NCBI RefSeq assembly: GCF_000002075.1
Contig: NW_004797283.1
Coordinates: 1,356,626-1,420,625 of the forward strand
Direction: 5' to 3'
From: Aplysia californica
Lineage: Eukaryota > Mollusca > Gastropoda > Aplysiida > Aplysiidae
Length of the DNA: 64,000 bases
The translations under genes were made by a program, and so were the position numbers. How positions within the stretch are numbered: the first letter of the stretch is position 1; every line of letters starts with the position of its first letter. A model generated the notes under the pieces. The model did not search any database and was not told where the DNA came from. It saw only the letters and a list, made by a program, of their open reading frames with translations. This document shows positions 33,408 through 45,400 of the stretch, piece by piece.

Positions 33408-33457
33408 CAAGGAATCACAGAATTCTACACTTAAGTGTAGAATTCTGTGCAAGGAAT
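33408..33457. repeat. 34-bp perfect palindrome flanked by an 8-bp duplication
   Basis: The palindrome 33416-33449 has arms CACAGAATTCTACACTT and the exact reverse complement with no loop. It is flanked by CAAGGAAT at 33408-33415 and again at 33450-33457. The 8-bp duplication and CA...TG ends resemble a hAT-type insertion reduced to two joined termini. Confidence 0.75.
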
Positions 33458-34800
33458 TAATCTCTCGCCGTCATTCCACTTGCGATGCAGGTAGTGATTA
33501 GCCTACATGTAGCCTAGTCTATAGGCTAGTATTATTATATTATTATTATTGAGTCTAAAAACTTATCGACCTGATTTACAAAGAGCTGAAAAGCATAAAA
33601 CAACATTATAAACATAATTATCAGTCTAAGTGCAGACAAAGATAAACAAAGTCATATATATATATAAGTCAACAAAGTGTCAGCAAAGATAGTACATCCT
33701 ACGATCGTAGCCTAGGGTGTAGTATCTTTGGTGTCAGTCTCGTGACTAGACATAGATATCTGTACTCTAGGCTAGGCCTATTGCAAGGAGGTGAGAAAGC
33801 CTAGCCCTTGGCCCATTGTCATTGACCATTAGACAACAACAAAGGCAAAGGTGTTTACCTATATGACCCTCAATTTGCCCAGTTGTATTTGCTCAGTAGG
33901 GTAGGTCTAGGCCTAGGCAACTCAAGCTGCATTTCGTGATGTAGGCCTGCCCTAGGCTAGTCCAAAAAGTGAAGAAGGTGAATGGGAAAGCCCAAAGCCG
34001 ATTATCTGTAGATCTAGATCTACCGTCTACCGAACAAAAATAGGCCTAGCGCTCTACTCACCCCCGCACTGTTCGCACCGATTATACACACACATAACCC
34101 CCCCCCCCTCCTAATGTTTCATGAATTATCATATGAAATAAAAAGACAACAGAAACACTGCCAACTCTGGGCCAAAAGCATTGTCTCTAAATTGTAAAGG
34201 AAACCAAGTTCTCCTGAAAAGAAAGCTGAATTAAAGGAAATACGAAGAGACATCATTATGCGTCATCCTTGCTGCATTTTGAACTTGGAAGTCGTGCTTT
34301 GCTTAGAGATCTATCACCCCGCCTCTTCGTCTGCCCTCTTGTCTCGACTGAAGAGTCTGTGGACTCGGTGGACTGTGGGCTCCCCTCCCGCGTTTCGTTG
34401 AAATCGGCCAGGCAAGAATAGGCTAGGCCTAAGCTACTCATTCATTTCGTCATCAAAAGAAAGGCTTTGATTATTGCATTCTTAAAAGGGATGAAGGCAA
34501 TAATAAAAATGCATTGTCGGTGCGTATGGTGGTGGGGGTCGGAGTGGGCTATTCTTTTTCGCTTAGTCTGCGTTCGCCTTCGCGAGTGATGTAGGCCTAT
34601 GCTTTGAATTCAAATCCTCGGCAGGGCTTTGGCCATTGTGTGACTACTTATCTGTTTGTGCATACACGCATGTGTGTGCGATAGTGTGTAAGTGTATGGT
34701 GTGTTCAACACTAAGTAAACATTTCGTGGGGTCCTGGCCTACATAATAAGCGTTCGCCCGCACATTTTGTTTCTTTGTGCAATTCTAAAAATAGTAGTGG
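33458..34800. promoter_or_regulatory. Putative divergent promoter region between ZZZ3 and the zinc-finger gene
   Basis: It lies between a candidate - strand first exon (33201-33300) and a candidate + strand first exon (34800-34978). No coding exon was recognised; many GGCCTA/CCTAGG words are present. A shared promoter is inference from geometry only. Confidence 0.3.
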
Positions 34801-34978
34801 GCCTCGCAGCAGCCCAGGTACACGCTGACTGACACACTCTTGCACGCACCGGGAGCGCCACCTCGCGCCGACGCACTTGCAAACGGATATGGTGGACGTG
34901 GTGGTGACGGATTCAGCGTACAATTTATTTTTGATGATATAAAGACACAATTATCGTTTGTGGTGCTGCTGATATCGG
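34800..34978 (+). other. Candidate non-coding first exon of the zinc-finger gene
   Basis: A CpG-rich patch (GCACCGGGAGCGCCACCTCG, CGCCGACGCACTTGC) leads to 'gctgctgatatcgg' and the strong donor GTAAGTTTTT at 34979. The zinc-finger gene's first coding exon opens at an acceptor (41731), so it needs an upstream exon on this strand. An alternative 5' end near 39.8 kb is possible. Confidence 0.35.
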
Positions 34979-35472
34979 GTAAGTTTTTATCGTATCATCG
35001 CTTCTATTGTACAAAACATGCTCCCGTAACAGCCCTTGTGATTTAAATGGGATGAATGTCTGATTTAGAGAAATCGCTGTGCACCTTTTTCTTCCTTCCT
35101 TCTCTTCCTCTTTGCCTGCATGCCTGTTCGCTAGCTTGCTGCTCCGTCGGCCGTTCGGGGCGACGGCGGGGCGATGAACTCGTAGCCATTTCATTGAAAG
35201 TAATCGGAAGGACGTAGTCCATCGTTTAATTGGGCAACGTTTATCTGAAGGGAATTTTTATTGTTGCATTACTGTTTCCCTTGGTATGGGAGAGATATCG
35301 GGATTGGAAGCATGTAATAGTTGTTCTGTGACCGTTCTGTGACCTGTTTTTTCTTGAAGTTGAAGCACCCTTTTCAAAACGTATCGATATTAAATATATT
35401 GGCACAAATAGATCTTCTATGTTCGATTTCTCCTCATCTCGGAAAGATAAAATTAAGTTGGCATTACTGGTT

Positions 35473-35600
35473 ATAATTATAGATCTAGAAATAGATTCTA
35501 GATCTAGATCTAAATCTAGTAGATTCTAGATCTAGATATAGATGTTATATATAGATCTAGATCTAGATCTATATAGATTTAAATCTAGATCTTTTCTAGA
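35473..35600. repeat. TAGATC-type simple repeat
   Basis: Runs of AGATCTAGATCTAGATC with interruptions; self-complementary in all registers, so it may form hairpins. Confidence 0.8.
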
Positions 35601-36200
35601 TTCTAGGCTAAGTGATAATTGTAAGCAGAGTCAAAGAAACTGTTGAAGTTACTTTGAACTTTGGTTAAGATAAAAGATTTCTTGCTTTTTGTCGTTCTAA
35701 AAAAGTAATCTGCCTGTTTCAAGACTGTTAGAAAAGTCTGACTAGGCCCCCCAGAATAGGCTAGAACTAATCTAGACTAGATCTAGACGAGTGTCTTGAC
35801 TACCTCTACTGTCTAGCGTAGAGTCTAGAGATATGTAAGGCTAACTAGTAGGCCTGCTAGATCTAGAATCTAGTAGCCTCAGAGTAGTCGGAGAAGACCC
35901 TTTGGTATTCTTTTACTTTCGCTCATGTCGCACACTTATACCAGTTGTTCATTTTCTACAGAATCTAGATCTAGATTTAGATTAGAAATCTAGATTCTAG
36001 GTCTAAATATCGATGCACTGAACACGAATATCAACTTCATTTCCGTCACAAATTAATAGTCTTTGAAATATCTGATTGTTCTTTAAAATCGAGCTACATC
36101 ACACTATGCTTAACCGCATAGTAATTTGCGTGCTTTGGACTAGTCGTTGGGGGGGGGGTCGGGGGCCTGCTCCCCTGTGGCCTGTGGTAAAAGAAAGGGA

Positions 36201-36294
36201 GTGTATACAGACCCGGTAACCGGGAACAAAATCACAAAGTTTACAGACCCGGTAGGGGAGCTCTTTTGTGATTTCGGAAAGTTTCAGTGCCCAC
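36201..36294 (+). repeat. Left arm of a ~94-bp inverted repeat
   Basis: It starts GTGTATACAGACCCGGTAAC and matches the reverse complement of 37453-37547 with few differences. The arm contains an internal repeat (ACAGACCCGGTA twice, about 37 bp apart). Both arms read as TDPVTGNK and TDPVGELFCDFGKFQ in their own orientation. Confidence 0.75.
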
Positions 36295-36526
36295 TTGGCT
36301 CAGGGCAGACCACAGAAAATAATTCTACACTTACTGTAGAATTCTATGGGGTAGAGCTAGGTCCTTCTAGATCTAGACAGACAGACATAAATCATTGATC
36401 TGGTTTCGAGGCTGGCCTAGATCTAGATCTAAATGAAGATTGCGGATGTCTTTTCGATGACATGAACGATCGTTTTTTCCTCCGTTTTGGAGTTGGGGGA
36501 ATCACAATTTGAAGAAAAGAATAGTA

Positions 36527-36700
36527 CAGTAGTCTCCGCCTAAGAAGATCCCACCGCTTATGATCCCGGTTCGCTTAAGATCCCGTTGTTTTAGGAAAAC
36601 AGAACTTTTACTATACAAAAGTCACCCCTAAGATCCCGCTCTGATGGTCGACATTCGGCTAAGATCCCGCATTTCAGATCATAATTTGTTAAACAAAAAC
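36527..36700 (+). repeat. Left end of a pogo-like element
   Basis: After TA (36525-36526) the end reads CAGTAGTCTCCGCCTAAGAA, with 'aagatcccg' repeated several times. The first 17 bases match the termini of the element at 50453-51424. The right terminus is not found; unrelated inverted-repeat sequence follows. Confidence 0.6.
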
Positions 36701-37452
36701 GCCGTCGGGCACGGCCGATCAACCAAGAGTGAAAAGTTGAGATCATTAAACTGTCCGTCGGGTCAAAGATAAGCCAGTATCGTGAATGTGATCACATACA
36801 CGTTGTAAAACTCGATGAAGCGATACATTCAATGTTTGCCCCCGACGGGATCACACCGGGGTGTGAACTGACCGACGCGTTTGTTTTCCCCGAACATCGC
36901 ACTCACACCCGAGCTCTCCTCCTAAACTTGCATCACTCGTTGGGTGCGTAGGGCCTACACGTTCGTTCCAGGCGGGATCACATCGAACCGTGAACTCTTC
37001 CTTGACCATTGCAGCAGTTGTCTCTACTCCCGAATTTGCGAGATGGACTGAATTTTAATTGGTGTGTTCACAACGTAATGGTGTGTAACGACAAAGGCGG
37101 TTTTGTGGGGGGACTTGGTCAGAGATGGAAAGCTATACATTTTCGACAGGTAAAGGGGAGGGGCAACTGGATAAGCCTAGATCTTGAGCCTCATGATAGG
37201 ATAATAAGTGAAAATGGCACGCCTCATCGCACTATGCACTGTGATAGGTCATCAAGGTTAACCACTCTTTGCTCACCATATGTCATAAACCCACCAAGCG
37301 GGCACGTCAGTTCATTGTAAAGTGGAGGGAGAACATTTTACCGATTGTGAGCCTTAACATGGGTCACCATAGATTCTTCCCTGGGTCCGTCGCTCTCTCT
37401 CTCTCTCTTTCTCTCTTTCTCTCTCTCACACACACACACATGCACTACCAGG

Positions 37453-37547
37453 TCTGGGCGCTGAAACTTTCCGAAATCACAAAAGAGTTCCCCTACCGGA
37501 TCTGTATACTTTGTGACTTTGTTCCCGGTTACCGGGTCTGTATACAC
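37453..37547 (-). repeat. Right arm of the ~94-bp inverted repeat
   Basis: It is the reverse complement of 36201-36294, about 1.16 kb between arms. The pogo-like terminus at 36527 lies between them. No flanking duplication was identified, so it is not clear whether this is a transposon or a host inverted duplication. Confidence 0.75.
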
Positions 37548-38197
37548 TTCGTAAAAGAAAATATGGGATGTTACAGGCGTGCCCCTCTGTTTTTACCCAT
37601 AGCCATAATTTGATATTTTACAGTTAGGTTTGAAATTTTCTCGGAAATAATTGATTTACGGCAGTTTTAGTGACTATGGTCTGCAGCAAACAGTCTGCAG
37701 TTTGACCCCCGAAGCAGTGCCTCTGTGTGCAGGAGTTAAAGTAAAAATTTACCCTTTTTTTATATTTTTAACTTTTGAGCTTGGACGTTGAAGAACTCAA
37801 ACCAGACTTTCCTCTCTTGTGGATCTATGATGCTTCACAAAAGTTTTGGAATTCAGTCATAGTCATGAGATTTCATATATATATTTAATTCTATTTTTTC
37901 TTAAATGTGTGCACCTTCCTTTTTGATGCACTCGAGTCCTTTGTAATTTGTAGGCATTCTCTGGTTTTAGCCCCATAGTTAACCTATTAGGTGTATTTTT
38001 TTAAATGGAAGTGATTATTCGCACAGGGTCAAGCTTACGTTGATTTTGGACCTCGTTTGTCACGCACGGGTTATATTCCACCTTTTGACAAAGGTTTTTT
38101 TTATGTTAAAACAACTGGACACTACTTGATCTAGATTATCTCTAGATCTAGATCTAGTATAACTTGTTTCAGATTAAGGGTTAAAGTAAGCATGCAC

Positions 38198-38199
<2 letters not shown>

Positions 38200-38250
<51 letters not shown>
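38200..38250. repeat. (CT)n microsatellite
   Basis: A TCTC run with one interruption (CTCTTTCTC). A similar tract is at 37391-37427 followed by (CA)n. Confidence 0.95.
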
Positions 38251-39820
38251 AAGGGGAAAAAAAAAAGAGATCATTTGAGTCATTATCTTTGACACAATAC
38301 ACAACTTGAATTCTAATTTGAGCTGGGTTTTTTGTATCGCATTGCACAATTAGTATTAGAATTGGATCTAGATCTAGATCTATCCCTACCAAAGATAGAT
38401 AACAAGATTGTTCACTCAGCCCGAAAAGTGTTAGCAGAAGTCGGCGCATTGCTTCAGATGACCCTGAAGTCTTTGTTTTGAAGCTTGCTCTTTCCTTTCT
38501 CCAGAAGAAGAATAGGATAAGCCCAGTCTGTTAATTTTACTTTTATTGTTTTTCACCCAAGTCCAAGTAGGGTCTGTTTGCAAAGTCCGCACTTTTTCGA
38601 AGAGGGCGCCACCAAATTCTGAGAACACTTTTTTTATTTGGCTCAAAAAGAGGAGCCAACTATCTTGTGATCCATGACCTTTAATTGTCCCTACGCGAAA
38701 GAGGATGAAAAAAGGGAAAATGAGGAAATGCTAGGTCTAGTCTCTAGATAATTTCCATCCTTCCTTTGAAACGCCCTGTGCCAATAATATTTTGTAGTAT
38801 TCACACACCCTGTGCGAATATAATTTCGTAATATTCACACACCCTGTGCGAATAACTACAGCCTTTTTTTTATTGATACTGACTAGCTATTTGGAATTGA
38901 GTCTCAGTTCGAGTCTGAATTGTCTTCCGTGGCTATTTGGACTCAAACTCCAATGCGTTTACGCAATCACTAGGTGTACCGGATGTGAAGCAGACAAGCA
39001 GTTCTACCTTGGCCTTCGGTATCTACGATTTGGCCAATGAACTTACAACAAATGGACGCCGACTGTGGTGACCCAGTGCGAATTGTGTTCTTTTCTTTGC
39101 TAAGGATAATATAATAGTTGGGCGGGGCAGTGGGCAACAGTATGGGAGGGAATATAGCTCTGTGTGCAAAAAGAGAAAAAAACAAGTGACGGTGGTGGCG
39201 GCCCACATGCGATTTAAACGTAGAACGACGCATCTTCCTGGTTGGCCTATTAATTTTAGTAATCGTAATGTGATGTCACCACTTCCTGTGATACCTACAG
39301 ACTATTTTAAGAAGGCCGTGGAAGTACCACATATAAGCACATTTCGGAATTCCTAGATCTAGTACTTGAACATGATGGAAGATCGCTTAGATCGTTGATG
39401 CTCAGAACAGTAAGAACTCTGATGCTTGAAATTGAAACACGGTATACGCAAAGACAATAAACTGCTCGAAAACTGCTGTAAAGACGCTGGAGGATTCCTC
39501 CTCCCCCCCCTTCTGCATGCTCCATCACAAAAAACTACAAAGCAACAAATTATAATTTATGGGAAAAACTGTTGGTCAGTCGGGACGAGGAGAATTCGGG
39601 AGGGGGGGGGGGACTTCCGGGACCGATATTTGATCCCCCGCTCATTAAAAAATTGTATGACCCCAAACGCAGACGCGCTGTCCTTTCGGCCATCAAAACT
39701 TCCAACACAGCGAAAGGTAGATTAAGCTTGATATAACATAGACACTTTGTCTTTTATCTTTGGTGCCTTGCGGTGTATTGTGGTCTCGGGATCGGAGGGG
39801 TATCCCGGTCTGACATCAAA

Positions 39821-39832
39821 CAAGATGGCGGC
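39821..39832 (+). promoter_or_regulatory. YY1-like motif, possible alternative promoter
   Basis: CAAGATGGCGGC fits the known YY1 consensus core (AAnATGGCGGC), often found just downstream of metazoan start sites. It lies 1.9 kb upstream of the first zinc-finger coding exon. One motif is weak evidence. Confidence 0.3.
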
Positions 39833-40095
39833 CTTACCTGTGATGAGATGATAAGCTATATCTAATCCTAGATGCTACTCGTTAGCCTATCTACGTTGTG
39901 TTCAATACTTACCGTTTCGAGCGGGGAACGATGTGTGTGGGTCTAACAGGTCCGGAGCTTCATCCACTGCGTCAACCTACCAGTAGCGTAGATCCCTGCT
40001 CAACCTGTATTTAAATCACGGCTCGGAAGGCCGGTTCAAATTTCATGTCTTTACGCGATAGTTCGATGATTCACTGTTTTTCTCATATACGTATA

Positions 40096-40902
40096 CAGTC
40101 AAACCTGTGTAAGACGGCCACCCATTGTCAAGGAGAAAAGTGGCCGTATAAGACAGGTGGCCGTCTTAGGCAGGAGTGATCAAGATAAAGAAAATGAACC
40201 ATTCCCATCTGAGGTCCCAATTGAAAGTAGCCGCATTGTTGTTGGTGGTGTGGTGGTTTGTATTTTGTTTGTAATTTTTTATTTTGTTGCTGATTTTGCA
40301 CAAGGGTGACAATAAAACGAAATGTATCAGACGAGGAAGACCGAGTGCCATGTTAAAACAAACAACTGGGTCGCCACCACTCGGAGAACGAGAAACGCTT
40401 CTGTCACAAGTTCTTGTTGACGTCCTTTGTTACTTTGTTGCAGACTGGGTAAACAGTGACCACTCATCTCACTTACGATTTGTGTATGAGTTCTGGGCAG
40501 GGCTTATGGGTTTTAAGAGATCACACGCTTACCTCACCTGCAGCTGAAAATTGGTAGCTATTGGTCAACAGTGGGTGGGGCCTATGCAACATGATCGGTT
40601 GGAGGGACTACCTAACAACAACGACAGGTGATTGAATTATGACGGCTCGCCCACAACGCCAGGGGCCAATGCACAATTTAAATAATTTAATACAAAATGT
40701 AATGGAGTCATTAAGGTGGCCGTCTAAGACAGAGGTGTTATTGCTTTGTGTGATACGGGTTGTGTGTTAAATTATGGTGGCCGTGGCCGCGTTCGACAGG
40801 TGCCCGTTTTACACAGTTAAATTATATAGAAAAAATGCAGGGGGGGGGGGGGAATGGAAAGTGGCTCTCTTATAGAGGTGGCCGTCAGGGCAGGTTTGAG
40901 TG
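40096..40902. mobile_element. pogo-like non-autonomous element
   Basis: It begins CAGTCAAACCTGTGTAAGAC after TA and ends 'gcaggtttgagtg' before TA (40903-40904). It aligns with 26967-27694 over most of its length, including 'cgaaatgtatcagacgagga' and 'gcccgttttacacagttaaa'. An 87-residue frame (40284-40547) has no recognised domain. Confidence 0.8.
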
Positions 40903-41730
40903 TATTACGCATTAAACCTGCAGATTACCCCCTTAAAATTTAGGTGGTGCGTGGATGTTACTTATCAGCTGCACGCAGTTTCCGGTGACACCGGCTGGCT
41001 TCAGCAGAGAAGCCCCGCTCACATTCTGGTAGCTTGCATTTGCCGGTGTTGTTCCTTGAGTTTACCGCTGCCATGAGATTACCCCCGTCATTCTTTAACA
41101 CTAGGGATCATGAATTGTCGGCCATTTAAAAAAAATAAATTAATAATGATATCAAAATAACTTTAAAATTAATGGAAAGTCTTTCTCTACTTTCATAAAA
41201 CTTGCTGGACTCTCATTCACCATAAAGTCACCATCCCCCTTACTTCCATGTCCCGTGAGCGTGGTTTTTCAACTCAGAATCTTGTTCGTACAGCACTCTG
41301 CAGTTCACTGACCACAAAGGCTGTACATCAAACTGATCATTTGGCATGAAAGCAAGCATGAGACATTTTCATTTGATGAAAAGGAAGTGATCCAGGAGGC
41401 TTGAAAGTTTCACGATGGGAAAAAAATGGAAAGACTGGAATGTGAACCCTGGGATAGCTCTGAAGAATAATGAATCAGTTTATTTTCTTTTTAAAAGTGT
41501 ATTAGAGTTGGAATTGACTGCATTTTATTTCTCTCCTGGAACCCAACTTACCCTTCAAGTTAAATTTTAAGATTAATTGAAGTGACTTGTGGTTTCTTTA
41601 ACAATATCTCTGTACTTGTAGCTTCTTTGCCTTAGTAAAAATTAAAGTTTGGGGTATTATATAAGTTTAAAGGGGGGGGGGTGATCCGTCCTTTCGTTTT
41701 AAAAAACTTGTGGCTTTTTCTCCTTTTCAG

Positions 41731-42411
41731 TTTCAGTGTGAACTGTCGACTGATATGGAAGGGCCAGGAGAAACAGTCACAGAAGAGACTGTGTCTGTGG
41801 AAGAGGAATCCCCTGAATCTGTAGATGGAGATGGAAATGATGCACAATTGTCTCTAGATCCCAGTGCTAAAAACAGGTCAAAGAGAAAGCCATCAAAAAC
41901 GCAAATCAAGCATATTGCCCCAAAGGATGAGAACTGTGACACTTCAAAGTACGGTACTCAAAATATGGAGGACCTGTTCAATGATGTAACGCAGGGTATT
42001 TATCCGGGAACAGGGTCAGATCTTTCAAACCAGGCTGTTTTGCCAGCGGGGATAAATCCTCAGCAACTGCCGACACCTGTGCAAGGTCCCATCCCTGGTG
42101 CCGGTGCCCCTCCTGCAACCCCAACAACCCCGAGGAGACCCAGGCGGTCCTCGCAAATTTCTGGTGCTTCCCCTGGATCAGGCCGTTCGGTGTCCTCCAG
42201 GCCTCCTCCCAGTTACCCGTGTGGCATATGTGGGAAGATATTCCGTGTCCCAAGTCGATACGACAGCCACATGCTAGGTCATAGTAAAGGCAAGCCATTT
42301 TGTTGCAACACGTGCGGAAAGATGTTTGCCTCCCAGCACAAGCTGGATCTGCACTTGCCTGTCCACAGCTGTGACCGCAGTGCTTCTTTCACTTGTGAAA
42401 GCTGTGGCAAG
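41731..42411 (+). CDS. Zinc-finger gene, first coding exon
   Basis: Acceptor TCTCCTTTTCAG ends at 41730; ATG at 41755; donor AAG|GTAAGA after 42411. It encodes the acidic/Pro-rich region, fingers 1 (YPCGICGKIF) and 2 (FCCNTCGKMF), and the first half of finger 3 (FTCESCGK). Confidence 0.9.
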
Positions 42412-45400
42412 GTAAGATTTGCCTTTTTTTATTCTAAATAAATGTTTTTATGACTATTGTTACATCTGGTATTCGTCCTTTACGCGATAGTTCGATCATT
42501 CACTGTTTTTCTCATAACTTACGAAATTGTTCTTAAAGATCGTTTTGCTTCTTTCTTTGGGTTTAAAAAAGCAATTTCAATCGAAGTTTAAAAGTTAAAA
42601 TATATTTTTATTTTGTTTTCCTTCCCTTGTGGCAGTGGATAGTGGAGGGGATGTCCATTTTTCTTTCTCAAACATCTTTATCAATACTGGTTTGGGAGAT
42701 TTAAAAAATTATAGTTTTTTTTTTTTTTTAAATTTAAGGTGTGCTTTACTTTAAATATAATTTTAATCTATTGCAGACTAATTTGATCAATTGGAAATTG
42801 ACTTACTGTGGAACAATACATCTTACAGCACATTCTCTGCCCATTAAAAAAAAATGATTTTCTTCCTGATTCTTTGTGTGTGTGCTTAATTTTGCCTTAG
42901 CATTTGAAGTGTTCTGAGATGACCAGTGGGCGGTGTGGCAAATTGAACAGGTATGAATGGTCACAAGGATAGACGGATAGATTTGATGGCAATAAAATAG
43001 TTGTTTTTACAAAGGAATTGTTGCTTTGTAAAATGGGATTGGAAGATAACATTTGTTCGGGTTCTGGTCTGGGAGATTGGCTATTGACCCTGGTTGTGTC
43101 AGAATTGAACTTTCTTCAGATGACTAGTTATTTGATCACTCTTTGATTGTCGATAAAAAGAAAAGCACCCCATTTTTCAAATGATTTATTTTATTTTCAT
43201 TATTGCCGTTCAATGAAGTCTCTATAGTTACCTTGTTTCTGTTCTGGTTTCACATGTTTTCTTAATGTTCTTAGGTGTGTGTCAACTGGCGTGCATACCT
43301 TTACCATTTGAAAGCAAAACATACTGAATCTGGAGGGAAAAAATTTGCTTGCAATGTAAGTAGATCCAATACCAATGGAGGGAAAAGATTTTCTTGCAAT
43401 GTAAGTAATTGTTTGCTTTTATTTCTTTCCTTTTGTTTGGTTTTGTACTTTATTTACTATTTTAGTTTGCTCTTAAAAATATGTATTTAAGGCAACAGAC
43501 AAAATGCGCAGACATATCTTTTTTACAGTGAAGGATATTCATTCATTGAGACAGAATTTAATTTGTTTGTCTCTCTTGCTAGGTTTTGAAAGATCAGTCT
43601 CACATGTTACTTGTTGAACGTTACGATTTCCAACAAATATTACAATGAGCTTGTGTTTTGTTAATTTTTGTTATGTTTTTAACAAAATTGGTACTGGGAC
43701 TCTCAACCTTTTATAATTCAGTACTCATTTCTGAATAACTTCTTTTCTGCTCACCTTGTTCATTTCCCTTATAGATAGGGGAAGAATAAATTTAGTATTA
43801 TATTATATATAGAATGGTGGTGTGATTTTAGTCATTCTGCTTCTGCTTAACGGTCAAGTGGGCCGCAGCATTCTGGTTGAGAGACCCTGTCTGATAATTT
43901 TGCATCTAATGATCTAGTTTTAAAAATCAGTTCACTAGCATTTGGTCATGGATGTAATTTTTGTCCATGACAACCTTTTAAGATAGCTGTGTTATTGAAG
44001 ATTCTATTTCAAAGGTCATAAAGCTATTTTTCTGCTTGTAAAGCTTGTATTTATTTAAACTAATGAGAGACAATTTTTCCACTTGTATTTGTTGTTATTC
44101 ATTTTATGAAGTTGCATTGTTGACTGTATTATTGTTGCTGTTGTTGTTACTGTAAAATCCTCATTGACATGCTCAAAGATGCATCATCTCATTTTGCGCA
44201 TGCATCACCTTCACTCATTCGAAGCCATTTTCTAGAATTCAGCCTTTCATTTCCGTACATTACTTTTGTAGTGTTAGAATCCAAGAAACTCTTCGCCTCT
44301 AAATTGTATAATTTTGGTTGAATTAGAATAAACTTACGGCTGGTGTGCAGCGAATCATAGGTCATTTGTTAATTTTAAAAGGAGGACTTGTTTCGTTTGC
44401 CAGACCATCTGATTGTTCTGAGAAATGAGGCATTTTAGAAATGGGTGCAAAAAAATCAGGTCCATATGGGTTCAAACTTTTTTCTTCCGTGCCATTGACC
44501 AAGTTAGTAAGCAATTGTAGCACCATTACTGGCTGTCTTCGTGGCCCATGGCAGATTTGACAGGCTTTTTTCGTGGGTTTTGGAGGTTTTTTTCTGCTAT
44601 GCCAAGTGGACAATTGCTGCCTGCTGATTTCCCATTCATAGTACTTCATATTATGCTATCAACACCATTGATCCCGACCATACGCTTAGTTTTCATGCTG
44701 CTTTTGTGCACAGAATTTGATTTTGCTGTCATCTTCATGGTTAGTCCTGGCAAATGTAGATTTTTTTATTTTGTTAAAGACACAAGTCTGCAGATGGATG
44801 AACTCAAGTATGCCTTGCTTTTAATATTGCGGGTACTTCAAAATATATTTTAGTGGCTCTTGACTACGAAATTAACTGTTAGAGACATGTACATGTACCA
44901 TTTTACCCCTGTCCTTGGAAATGTACAGCAGTCAGTAAGAATATGCTTCAACAGTTGATGAACTGATGAACAGAAGCTGAAGTTATTAAGTGAGCAAATG
45001 AAAACAACATAAGTTTCCCAGAAGAAAGGGGATATGGTGTTATTCTTGACAATAGTGTTCAAAAGCTTGAACGATTTTTTTAAAAATGTGGGCTTTTTTA
45101 AGTTGCAGTTATTTCTCTCAAAGGAACACAAATGTGTTGAGTCATCATAGTACTTTTCACAACTCCACCTATCCCTTATTTTAAATACCACAGCCAGTTA
45201 ATCTTTGGTCTGTGTTGGTTTTAGGGTTGTTTTTTATTTTCAGTAAAAACTTGCATTCCCCTTGTTGCAAAGACGTTCATGGAGTTTCTGTGATGTAGAA
45301 ATGAAAATAATGTGTTTAATTTTCAAATTGATTTTTAGAACTATTTTATTTATTTTTTAGATATGGTATCAGGGATTCCTCTATGGCTTTGGCTAACTTA

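Noticed and set aside
41978-42298. 106-residue - frame opposite the first zinc-finger exon
   Set aside because: Antisense shadow of a coding exon with clear C2H2 fingers.
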